From Enchytraeus crypticus (lineage: Eukaryota; Annelida; Clitellata; Enchytraeida; Enchytraeidae), in the NCBI GenBank assembly GCA_905160935.1, contig CAJHZI010000472.1:2611501-2675500 (forward strand): DNA of 64,000 bases. The letters are read 5' to 3'. Positions 47,001 to 60,000 of this stretch are shown here, piece by piece. Position 1 is the first letter of the stretch. Every line of letters begins with the position of its first letter. Below the pieces are notes generated by a model that saw nothing but the letters and a program-made list of their open reading frames with translations, was not told the DNA's origin and searched no databases. The translations under genes and the position numbers were made by a program.

Positions 47001-50000
47001 ACGGATGGTTTTTAAACCGAATGCATTGTGATAGGCGTTTCAACGGAATAGGCTATGACAATTGATACTTATGTAGTCAAGAAATAATTTACAAATTAGT
47101 TAATAATTTACGCCATGCTGGCTAAGAAAAGGAATGTTATGAGAATTAGCCAATTGCCATATCGTTTTAAGCCGTTGTAAGCATTTAAAGAATATAATAA
47201 ATAAATACGTAATTATTTTTCATTTTATCGTACAAATAGTGATATTAGTAAAATGTAACATCATTTACTCAATCTTACATAATTATTAATGCGATAATTT
47301 AAATTAACCAGAATCCCTTTAGAGCTATACATTCGCGAGTTGCTATGGCGACATAATATACGTATTACCAAAAGTGAGCTTAAATAAAAGTGACAACAAA
47401 ATAGAGCTTAAATAAAAGTACTAATAAAATGGAGCCTACTGGTCTTTTTTAATTGATCCTTAAATGAATTCTCTGATTTTCCGGATTAGAACAACGGAGT
47501 TAAAACTGTAGTTTATAGAATATTTGTAGAATGTCAAAATAGCGTACGGGTAACGTCATGAAGTTTTAAATGACAAATCCTGCGGTTAATTGAACCCTCG
47601 TGGGTTCGAATCCCGGCCGCGCTGATCTGAGAGTAAAATCTCGGACATTCACTGGACTGGCTATACGGAAAATGGTCTAATTTGCCTAACGGATTAAACA
47701 TGTGGTATTAAAAAGTGATAGATATCAACATAGTTGATTATTCACTATAATGCGTGTTTACTTTACTTTTTTTACTTTACTTTATTATTACGAAAGCTGA
47801 ACAAAACCATTATGTGAAATATTCTGCTAAATAGAAGGCAGAAGCAAACACAAGCAAACCTGTGTATGGCTCCTGATCCCAACCAGTACTCCTGTTCTCC
47901 ATAAATGTTTCAAGCGTGTACTGAAAAATCAACAACATTCGAGTAGTTACATTGTTACTCACATCTCAAATATTTAAACGACAAGCAAGAGTTGGTTCGA
48001 AGCACATAGCAACATAGCACATAGCACATAACATTCTTCATACTGAACTTCTCCTGGAAACCAAACATGCATAAAAACCTGGTTATATGAATACATTAGA
48101 TTTATGTGTAGATGTTTGGCCTAATAATTGGTGGCTGTTTGTTCGATTTCATATTTGCGTCGATTGTTTTCAGTGCTATTTTGTCTTTGCATTGTAAGAT
48201 TGTTTTTGAAGTTTGCTTTTGTCCTGTTACCTGAATGGTGAAATAAAGCTCTATATATAGTAATCTCAACCTTATGTGTTGTTGGCCAACTTGAATCGAA
48301 ACGTAGACTACCGAATGACGCGAAATGTGATGTTGACGTTTACTTTCACAATTACTAAGCAACTATAAGAAGCTGACTATGCGATTGAAGATTGCGAACT
48401 TAAAGAACGTGATTTAGAAACCTGCCAAATGATCTATTGATCTGTGTATTGATCTATTGAACTCTGTACTTATCTATAGAACTGTCTATTGATCCATATG
48501 ACTGTCTATTGATCTATAGGACTGTCTATTCATCTATAGAACTGTCTATTGATCTATAGAACTGTCTATTGATCCATAGGACTGTCTATTGATCTATAGG
48601 ACTGTCTATTGATCTATAGAACTGTCTATTGATCTATAGAACTGTCTATTGATCTATAGATTTTATTATTGATCTATTGAACCGTCCATTAATCTATAGA
48701 TTTTATTATTGATCTATAGAACTGTCTACAGATCTATAGATCTGTGTACTGATCTATAAATCTGTCTACTGATTTATTGAACTGTCTATTGATCTATAGA
48801 TTTTATTATTGATCTATAGAACTGTCTGTTGATCTATAGATTTTATTATTAATTTGTAGAACTGTCTATTGATCTATAAAACTGTCTACTGATCTATGTG
48901 TCCCGATCTGTAACTCTGTGGAACTGATACTGTGGAGTGTGGAGCTGATGTTAGACCTGTAGCGCTGCCTGGTGAGTCGTCAGATTAGCGCTAAGATTAT
49001 TATGTCACAATGCTTAGCAGGGATTCAGTCACTTTCCTCGCATATTCTAGTAGGGCATGTACAGAAAATACGGCAGGTTGCATTGTATAGCTTCAATTAA
49101 ATAGTTTAGGAATTAGATACCTAAAGGCTTATAATACAGTAAATTTTGACACTCATCTGCAGTAGAAAATAACCCGAGTATTTATGACGTTGTTTCACTG
49201 AATGCTGTGAAAATGCGTGGTAGTCAAGTAGGCTGTAAACTGAAGATATCTTCTGGAACAAAGTCTTTGCCGGATTGGGCAAACTGTATCCGTCGTTAGG
49301 GTTGTACTTTTCAGTTAAATAATTTCAGCACTACGAATAGCGGTCAGGTAGTGACCAGATTTAATAATTCATCTGATCTTCTTATTGGCTTCAATAGTGC
49401 TCGATGTTGTCATTGATGACTGTAATTATTATATAATTATGTTGCTATTATGTTATTATTAAGAGCTTGAAGTACATCTAAAAGCATATGAAAATATACC
49501 TTTTACTTCGCTACACACTTTTAACAAAACCCATTTTCAACTAGTTGGGAACTTCTTTGCATAATAAAATAGCAAAATTGAGTTCAATTAGCTAGCTAGA
49601 AGAAAGTAAGTATAATATATCACACATAGTTAAAATTGTTACGTTAAAAATTATGAAGAGAAGTATGCTATAGGTCAAATTGGATTTATATCTCACTGTT
49701 TTACTGTGAATTATAAACTCTACTAGATCAATCACATTTTCTTTTCGCCAATTTAGTTTGTAAAAGGATCCCCGAGTATTCAAAAACTACTGCATTATCA
49801 CAAATTTCAAAGACTACTTTGAACTAGATTATATCCCTGAGTGCAATGGTTTAACGGTCTTTCGATGTTTGGGCGAGTACTCAAGCAACATGGATGAACG
49901 ACCTCTACAGTTCAATATAATATCCAAGCCATCAGCAAACAGCACCGATAAAAGCTAGCCGCTAATGGATAGAGAAATCAGAGGATGAGGATGCACTGAC

Positions 50001-53000
50001 AGAACAAAGTGCAGATCTCATGGCGCCAAGTGCGATGCGTCATGTTGACATGGATAGTCTAGAGACAGGTGATTTCGCTCAGTAAAAACGACGCAATGGG
50101 ATTTGCCAGTAAAACTAATCAAATATATAAGAATCGTGTTAAGAGTATATCTAAGGTATCTATCTACGAAGCTCAAATAGTAACTCTATGTGTTATTTTT
50201 TTGTAGCTGACGTTGAAATGTATTTTTACTTGTCTCATCTTTGACTCTTTAGCGAGGCCGAGAGGAAGATAAGTAAATTTTGGTGTACAAAACTACTAAG
50301 TGCATATTTTAATAGAATTGCAATAAAAGAAATAAAATAAAATAAAAGAAATAGAATCGGTATTGCACCGAAAAGATTACTTTGGACTGATATTCTGGAT
50401 TTTGGAATTTGCACCGTTTTTGGAGCTTCTTTTTGCTCACCGGCTTGATTTGTCTCAATAGTGCTCGAGGTTATCATTGATGGCTGTAGCACTGTAATTG
50501 TTGTTATTATTATTTATTATTGTTATTGATACTTACGTGTAGAGCGTTGGTTTGATTAATCTGATAGACATCCATCTCTTTAGCAGCAGCTTTACCATAG
50601 CAGCAGCTCTGCGTGACGAACTCCAGCAGAGCTTCTTGAGCTTCCTCCTCCGTAATGTAACCAATGCTAAATAAATCAACCGCAATAATTATGTCTCGGT
50701 TATTTCTTAATTAAACACATAAAGTCAGCCAGATAGACAGGAAGTCAGTCAGTCAAATCAATCAATTAGTTAGTCGGTCAGTCAGTTAGTCAGTGAGCCA
50801 GTCAAATACGATAGTCAGTTAGTCAGTCAAGTCAGTCAATCAGTCATTCAGTCAGTCAATCAAATTAGTCAATCAATCAGTCCATCAATCAATAAGTCAA
50901 TCAGTTAGTCAGTCTATCAGTCAGTCGGTCAAGTCAGTCAAGTATGTCAGTCAGTCAGTCAATCAGTCAGTCAATCAGTCAGTCAAGTCAGTCAGTCAGT
51001 CAGTCAGCCAAGTTAGTCAATCGGTTAGTCTGTCAGTCAATCAGTCAGTGAAGTCAGCCAATCGTAAAATTCGCTAGGTTTCATTAGCTGATTAATAGAA
51101 AAGATGCAAACACTGGAGGATAAGATTCAATGAAATATATAACGATTTATTTTTTTAAATGTTGAAGCTTTGATGAAAAGTTTATACCATCTATGTAGAT
51201 GACTGATGATAAATTTACATATGATACCAATGTTTCTTTGTTATAAATAATTTCATACCTTTGGCTGAAATGTAACTACCAAATCAACATCATCGATTTC
51301 GTTAAAGCACAAGTGCATTTATATCTCCGTCGAGACAGCAGACAATATATTTTACATCTTTATCTCGAGCTTATAAAAATAATTTAAAAATTTTCAAATT
51401 GAGTAATAAGAAATTCTACCTCCCACAAATATTTTACGATGGCAAACATCTTTAACTGTAAACAATTTTCTCCAGTATTTTAGTTTCTCCCTCGTTTTCG
51501 AAACCCACATTCTGCTCATCGGTTGAAATTAGCTCCATAATGCTCAATGATATCATGCACGATGGTAGCACTCTATAATATTTTATTATTGTTATTTTGG
51601 CTACTAACTTGGATATTTCATCCTCTGGAAGCCGTATCGTAAATCTTCTGTTTTCGGCAGTATCTTCACAGGGGGGCGTAATTAGAGGCGCTGAACCTAA
51701 TAACAATCAATCATGAATAATAATTACTAATTATTAATCCATAAGTAGACAATAAGTATTAGATAAAGTCTAACACTGAGCATCTATATTAACAATTAAC
51801 TTGCGTAACAAAATTGCCTGAATAGATAGGCCTAAATATCGCATTCATTTTTATTTGTAAAAGTATATATATTTAACTGAAATTAAATTTTAAAGAATTT
51901 AAGTTAACATTTATCGGTATAACAGTAGACCTATATTTGAAAAGTGAATTTTACAACTTATTCCAAATTCAGTGTAATAGTTATTAAGATAATTTTAAAA
52001 TTAACTGAGTTCCATAAAATTAAATTGTAAGTAAAAGTTCAGAAAATGTAAAATTTTAGAACTTTAATGAACGTCGGTCTTATAATTTTCACCAAATGTT
52101 TTGCAAAAGAGAACTATATATTTATAATATTCTTTTTAGACCATTGAATATTTAACCTTCCTAGCAGTTGGCGCCGTCTAAAAACTTTAAATAAATTTTA
52201 CTCACTCATAATCCATCAAATTTGTAAATACCAAGTGTTAACATTAGAGATATAAAAACTTTAGGAAGTCCACCTGAAGAAATGATTTCAGGTTCTAATG
52301 GCATAATATCATCTACATGTATAATATAAATGCATTAATTATATTATAGAATTGGCGGTTTTCTAAACATATAAGTGTAGGTTTATGGTGTGTTATAATT
52401 GATCGAGAAGAGTTTCGAAATTAGAAACAATTAATCACGTCTCAAAAATTGCTGATGTTTATCGTTAAAATAGAAGTAAAAGTAAAAGGAGAAATTCAAA
52501 AAGCTGTTAAAGCTAATGCTAACGTCGGTTTCCTCACTCGTAAGCGATGTCAGTGACGAGCGAGCCCAGGATTTTAACCCCGCACTTACTGATCCCCGTT
52601 TGAATATCTTAACGACATCGCTATTGGCTGGAGCCAGTGGCCATGTCGGCGATGTAAAATACTAAGTAAATGATGGATGTAACATTTAATTCATTCTTGC
52701 AAGTAATTGAAAGAATGCAGTAGTACATTCACACCTACAGTACATGTTTGTTTATAAATTCAAATTTATAAATATAATATATTGACATAATGATGAGTCA
52801 GTCCCTTAGTTGCATCAACAGGATTTTGTATAAATTTTGAAAAATCTCATTAACATAACGTAATTATAAAAATGCATAATTGTGCACATATAATATAAAC
52901 ATGCTACGTGTACACAATTTTTTTAACTTTATTCTTTTAGAGATTTCTATTAAATGTAGAAATAATTCTGAAATGATTAACTTAAGATGCTTAAAATATC

Positions 53001-54436
53001 TGCTAACTAATAAAACACGTGTTTCGAAATTATGCATATAATTGGCTGGAGCCAGTGACGATGTCGTAAGCTATTCGATCGCGGATCGGTATGTGTGGTG
53101 TTCAAATCCTGGGCTAGTCCGTCACTGACATCGCTTTCGAATGAGGAAACTGACGTTAACATTAGCTCTTTTAGATATTATATGCGAATTACCCATAGGC
53201 ACCAAGATTAGCATCGCTTAAACGAAGAAAAAACTGTTAAAGTTTACAAAATAAAAATCTGATTGCACAGTATACATGTAGGCATACAATCGGCCAGTTG
53301 AACAGAACTGAAGAGCAAATAAATATATTGTAGCTGTAGAAAGTTACAACAATCCAATGAATTATCGCAAATAGAAACAACTCGAGGTCATCTTCTGCAT
53401 TGTCATCAACGAAAACTGAAATTGTGATTAACGAAGAAACTCACGGATGTTAACACTTGCCACATTTTGTAATTAAACAATGAATGGATCAGTTGCCATG
53501 TGTGTTGTGAGAACATCACTGAAATCATCCTTGTATGAGGGAACGAACCTTAAAAAATCTGTAACATTACTATTTATTACTACCGTATTGAGTAATCAAT
53601 ATTTTCTGAAAATATTAGCATCAGCTCTCAAAAATATTATAAAATATGCTATTACAGTAAAACTACTAAAGTTTAATATTTTGTTTGTTTTTTATAATAC
53701 ATTTTCTCAAGCAAACGAAAGGAAATAAGGTTTGAAATATACGAATACAAATCGGTGGATAAATATCGATCGGGAATTAGATATATATTTCGATGTGTTT
53801 TACAATTAATTTGCACGATTTTTTTATTCAAATTACTTCGCTGAGACAATCAACTCGCAACTCACGATTTTTCAATTAATTATCAGTATTATATTTCAAT
53901 ACGGATATAACTTACGGAGTAAAGTTGTCTTAATATCACAAAGGGCGCGCCGAGATTCGAACCGATGGCATCTTGCTAACCAAGTCAGCATGATAAAATA
54001 TCGGCTGTCCAGCCGATGAAATGGCTAAGCTATTATTAGTAACTACAGTATGTTCGATTACATGAACAACAGATCTTATTTATTAGCATAGTATGAAAAA
54101 TTAATTTCATATTTCCTGATAATGAAATGATTTAAATAGCAGAGACTGTCGTTCTAATGTACAACGGCAATATGACCGATATATGAAATAATTCTTTGAT
54201 ATGCGAGCTTATGTCCATGCCTGCCAGTGATAAGAACTATTAGCGTTGTTTGCTGGAAGAAAAGCGACTCGGGATATCTGAGGATTACAGTCATGTAGAA
54301 TGAAAGAGATAGATCAGATTTCTATGAATTGGAGATTTTCCGACATTATCCTTCTCCAGGAGAATAGGAAAATCCTGCATGCATTTATGTTGTATTAGTT
54401 TCAGGTTAAGACACAAACAGACGTAGACAGTGAAAA

Positions 54437-54469
<33 letters not shown>

Positions 54470-56981
54470 AAGAAGAGAGAAAGAGAGAGATTGAGTAATA
54501 AAGACAGAGAGAGAGAGACAGCTGCAGAAAGAAATAATGATAAAAAGAAACACAGAAACAAACAAAGAAACAAAGAAGAATGAAACAAAGAAGAGACATA
54601 ATCAGTTTAAATATAGATATACATGTATAATTGAAATGGTTTTGTCCTTTGACAGAACACGCTATTGAGTATCAGGAGTCCTGAGTTCAAATTACACGTC
54701 ACTCTGCAAATAACTAACCTTTTAGTGATAGGCCTACATTGTTTTTCTTTAATTTGCGCTATCTTCAAAGTGCGATTTGGAATTAGACAAAGACATAAAA
54801 ACATAAATTTGAACCAAACACAGTAAACGCTTGTGGCATATCATTTATACATATGCCTTATTTAGGTACATAATTTTAAGTTTCAGGAGTTGGTAAATAG
54901 TTCAGAGAATGACTAGTAATGTAGTAGTTCAGTGCATGACTAATAACAATAATAGTTCAGACCATGACTACTTAATACAATAGCTATGAGCATGACTAGT
55001 TCACTTAATCAATTAATTAATTGCTAAAAGCATGACTAGTTCAATTAATCAATTAATTAATTGATCAAAGCAGGACTAGTTCAATTATTCAATTAATTAA
55101 TTGATCAAAGCATGACTGGTTAATTGTACAGGAATTCTCGCTAGTCTCGCTAGATTACTGCCTTTACTAATGAAGAGCCAAACAGTTTTGTGAGCCCAAT
55201 TCAGATGCAACAAAAATGAAAGTTAATTCAAATGGGTTAATCTACAGTTATTCGGGTATCTCAGTGGCAGTTTTGCAAACACTTGGTGCAAATGTTTTAA
55301 CAGTGTATACGAATTAGTCAGCATGTACTTTACCTAGTTACCGGTAACATAATGCCCTGCTAAAAGTAGACCAGTGTTGTAAATAGTGATGCACAGTGTG
55401 ATGAACGGCAAATATGCATGTAACTCTAAGACGTTTCATGATCACTGTTCCAAATTGTTCTTTATTTTCTCAATTCTTCTCAAATTTTCTCAATTATTCT
55501 TCACTTTTCTCAATTGTTCTTCACTTTCTCAATTGTTCTTCTGAAACGACACTGCTCAAAATTCCTAATATTCTCACTTCGTTAGGTAGACGTTCATTTT
55601 GTTTCTCCGCTCCTACTGTTTGGAACTCTCTGCCTCCTGATCTTCGCTCATGTTCTACTGCTTCCACTTTCCGTTGTAAGTTGAAAACACATCTCTTCCC
55701 ACCATAGATTTTATTTCATCTTGCCTGATTGTTTTTCGATCACCGGACCGGCACTGTTTAGGATCTTTTATTTCTCTTCAGTACGTGTTTTTTTTCAGAT
55801 CGTTTTGGGTGAAAACGATCTGAAATTGAACGATCGGACGTCCCCCATCACATGTCATTACAAATCGATTGTAATGACATGTGATGGGGGACGTCCCTGA
55901 CATCATCTTTGTATGAGGAAACGGACGTTGAACCTTTATTATTATTATCATTATTAATTGTTATTCACTTTTTCAATTGTTCTTCAATTTCTCAATTGTT
56001 CTTCACTCTTCTCAATTGTTCTTCACTCTTCTCAATTGTTCTTCACTCTTCTCAATAATTATTGTTCTTCTCAAGTGTGAGCCTACTTTCATATTGACTA
56101 AGGCGACTTTTCTAATAAATGCTATTTATTCTGATATTTTAGGAGCACACTATACTGATGTATTTGATATTAGTGTTTTTCTTCGTTAAACTTACGCAAT
56201 GGCGGGTACATATTAATTCCATGCTAACGAGATTCTATAGCTGAAATAGTGCTATGGATTGATTTAGGAGAAAAGCTGCAATGTTTGTCACAGATAAAAC
56301 GGATAAGTTAAAAATAAACTTAAAGTTTCTGGGGTCGATATGAGGCGCTGTCAGCTTTAGTTTTCTTTTTTTTAAGTCAGAAAAAAAAGTCAAATTTTCT
56401 TTACTTCTGTAGTCAATACGAAACATGGACTCTAGATTTATATTTCTGTAGACATGTATTTCTATACTAAGTGACTTTTCGTTGTTTTTGCAGTTATTTT
56501 TTCGTTCTTTCTCAACCTGAATTAAAAAAACTTTCTGTCAAGATGGTGAGTCGGTTGACCACAAATCTCGTATATTATGTAATAGGCTCATAATGGAATT
56601 TATCAGCCCCATTATCCATTGAGTAGATTTCTTCAATGACATAATTTCTTTCAAGTCTATACAATTAATTTAGTTAGTAATTGTTTGGTCCAAGATGCCG
56701 GGCGATAGTTTTATTTGTTATATTTAAATTCAATGAAGTTAATAAATATCACGATCATACTTTCAGCAGATAAAGCACAGTGAAGCTAAAAGATTAATGT
56801 CAAAGAAAATTAATGCAATTTTTCTTCACTTAAACTAGTACTTTTTCGTGATTAAGGTAATTATATTTTCTTGACCGACCAAGGGTTGATTCCCAAGACA
56901 TTTAATTTTACCTGCCAAGGACCAGTAAAGCGATCTCGAAGACCGGACACCGGCCATGAAACCGCTATAGAAATTGTTGGA

Positions 56982-57014
<33 letters not shown>

Positions 57015-60000
57015 TATTATTAATATTATTTCACAAATGCAAGTACTCTAACAATTTCCTTATATTTTCCATATCTACTTAGACTGCGCATGAGCTTGCA
57101 GCATCCGGAAGACTCAAGACTCGAGATTCAGAACTTAGCTGGTCTGTAGCAAAGTCTCAGTCATAACGCTTGGATACCGGACTCTTCTTTATCTGATGGA
57201 AAAAATCCTCCAGCAAAGTCTGTAAGTTGAGCGAGAGTCATAAATTGACGAATGGCGGACGATGTTTACGCGCTGTTCTTATAATATTTCATATGCGTAC
57301 CAGCAGGGAGAAGAGACAGAGAAATATCTCCTATCTCTGCATATTATATAAAAAATAATTATTTTTGTTATTAACATTTTAAGCCATAATATTTCAATGC
57401 TTAGGAATTCTTGTTCATTAAAAATAATATTTTAAGTTCAATATGAGTAAGCATAGGTGACGATAATAATTTAGCATAATTATTTTGGCATAAAATTAGT
57501 AAAATCATTTTGTATTACATGATTAGTACCATGCTTTTTATTAGCATAATTAGTATTAAAATTATTATTGGTATAATTAGTAGCACATCTATTAGTAGCA
57601 TAATTAGTAGCATAATTATTTTTAGTCAGAAGCATAATTAATAATGTCAGAGATGACAGACAGGGTTGTACAAGTTAATCATTAATTGCAAGTTACTACA
57701 TCAATCACCCAATGATCAATTTAGAAAATACCGTACAGTAGAAACCATAGCTGCTTTTAAATTAGGTTTTTATAAAAGTTTCGATTTAATTTCTAATTAG
57801 TTTCAAATTGATAAAATTGTGTTTATAGTATATCAATTAGATACAAATTAGATTCAATGGTTTAATATAATTTCATCGTCATCTTCTTTCACTGAATCCC
57901 AGTTTAACTCGGATAGAGCCAAACAAAGGGTAAGAGTTTGGAACTGAATAAATATGAGAATAATTTGGATAGAATTATTTTCATATCTATATATATTATA
58001 TAATTATTTTCATAATTAGTCTCAGTTTGATTATCAATTAGTGTTAGATTAGTCTTATAATAAAGCTAGGCATATATTGGATTACATTCTCCTCTAAAAT
58101 CCGTTACGTACTATGTAGCCCAATACTTTCATTAAAGGCCTTATTTAAAGCAGAGAGGATATTTTCAGCATTAGGACAAATATTAATGCGATCAGAGCTT
58201 TATTTGTCACGAGGGTCAAGTGTTGGCCACAATTGCCTTCATTTCTCATCTTGCGCAGAGATCCCCAAGTGTCCCCCATTCTACTTCATCCCCTCCTATG
58301 CGAATTTCGTATATATAAATCTTTAAACACTCGAGACATTCCTAGAAGAACTATTCTAGACATTTTCACGACAATGTCTGCTTAGAGACTACTCTGAAAG
58401 TAAACTAATAATTAATAACTATGCAAATTCAGAAATATTGAAGAAAATGAATTTGCATTGACTGCAATGGGCGAGTAAACGCCTCTCGTGGACACTTGAC
58501 ATTTTGATAAATTTATTTTCTAATTTATAATTATTGTAATATATTGTGAGTATTAGGTATGCAATTTTGGTAAATATAATATTACGTTATTTGATCTTGG
58601 AAAAGAGCTATTATGTAGTATAATATATGTACTTTGCTAGTAATGTGTCAAGCCTTTTAATATAGCAAGAGATAATATTTGAAAGACTGTTCGTTGCTTA
58701 AAACTACGATACTAAAAATAGTTATTAACATCTTTTCATCATAATCACATCGTGTATTTCCTAATCTCAACACTGATTAATTTTATATTTGGCAGACACA
58801 TACGTGTAATCATACAAATAAACTAACAATGTTAGAGAAGCTACCATAGCATTGAATAATTATTATTATTGTTATGTTCTTCAAAATGTTTTACAACATC
58901 GAGAGAAGAACCATAACTGCTACATGAAGCCAACTAATTGAGCAGAGTCTAGCAACAATTCTTATGGTCCAAATTAAATAGTAATTAAATGTTAGAAACA
59001 AATACGGAGCAGTGCAAAGAACTGAATTTAAATAAAATGATGTTAGTTACAAAATTAACATATTAATTTTTCTTACAAATAGAGCATGTCAACCACGATG
59101 AGATACCTAATTTACCTAATTAGGAATTATTATATGCATTTTATAATTCAGTATTTATTTAAAACTGAGAAATGAAGAAATAGTACGATAACCAATTAAA
59201 CTTTTATTTATACAATTTCGTCAATCTGACAACAAAGTTATTGACTAACGCAGCTTACAAATTTCCACATCACTTGCTCTATATAACATTTGCAAAAATA
59301 AGAACGTAACGGCAGGCTCTATCTCAAAGCAGAAAGTTTAAAAGATTTTATTTGATGGCGTCCATAAAGATTTAGCAATTCGTCACGAGATGGAACCTTC
59401 CTTCGACAGCGACTCACGAAATCTAAAGCAAGCTTAACCTGATCCTCAAGATTGAATTATTTAATCGCAGAAACCAGAGGGCGCTGAGTGCGTCCTACTA
59501 TTGCTGTTTTATATAGATACTTTATTTTCACCACAAAAATTGTAGCAAATATTAGTACTCAATATAAAATGCACGATACAAAAAGGACATCATGTGCAAC
59601 AAAATGAGGCCTAAGAGGTATAGAATGCGAAATGGAAAGAATATTAAATGTTACATAACATGCATCAGAACAATTTTCTTCTCTCTCTCTCTTTCAACTA
59701 TCTTACACTTAGGCCCTCGATCATGTTTTGTTCAGTTTATTATTCCAAAGAAATGACGCATTTGAAGCGTCCAGTTTGCATTTTATTGCTATATAGTTGA
59801 TAAAGCTATAAAGATTAGTTTGAAGCAGATTTTTACAACACAAGTGTTATATTTTGAAGTACAACATTAAACACTTTGGCTGACGTTCATATAAATTCTT
59901 GTATTTGAGCGCAATGAAAGGAAAGCGTTAAACCTAACTCTTATTCAGGAAGCTAAATAATACTATCTTTAAGTCATCAATTTTATATGCTTTAAGAAAA

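Noticed and set aside
48423-48893. Regular short repeats resembling a CRISPR array
   Set aside because: Units are contiguous with no unique spacers; a eukaryotic minisatellite.
53942-54040. Functional tRNA gene
   Set aside because: A good B box but the acceptor stem does not pair and the middle hairpin is too long.
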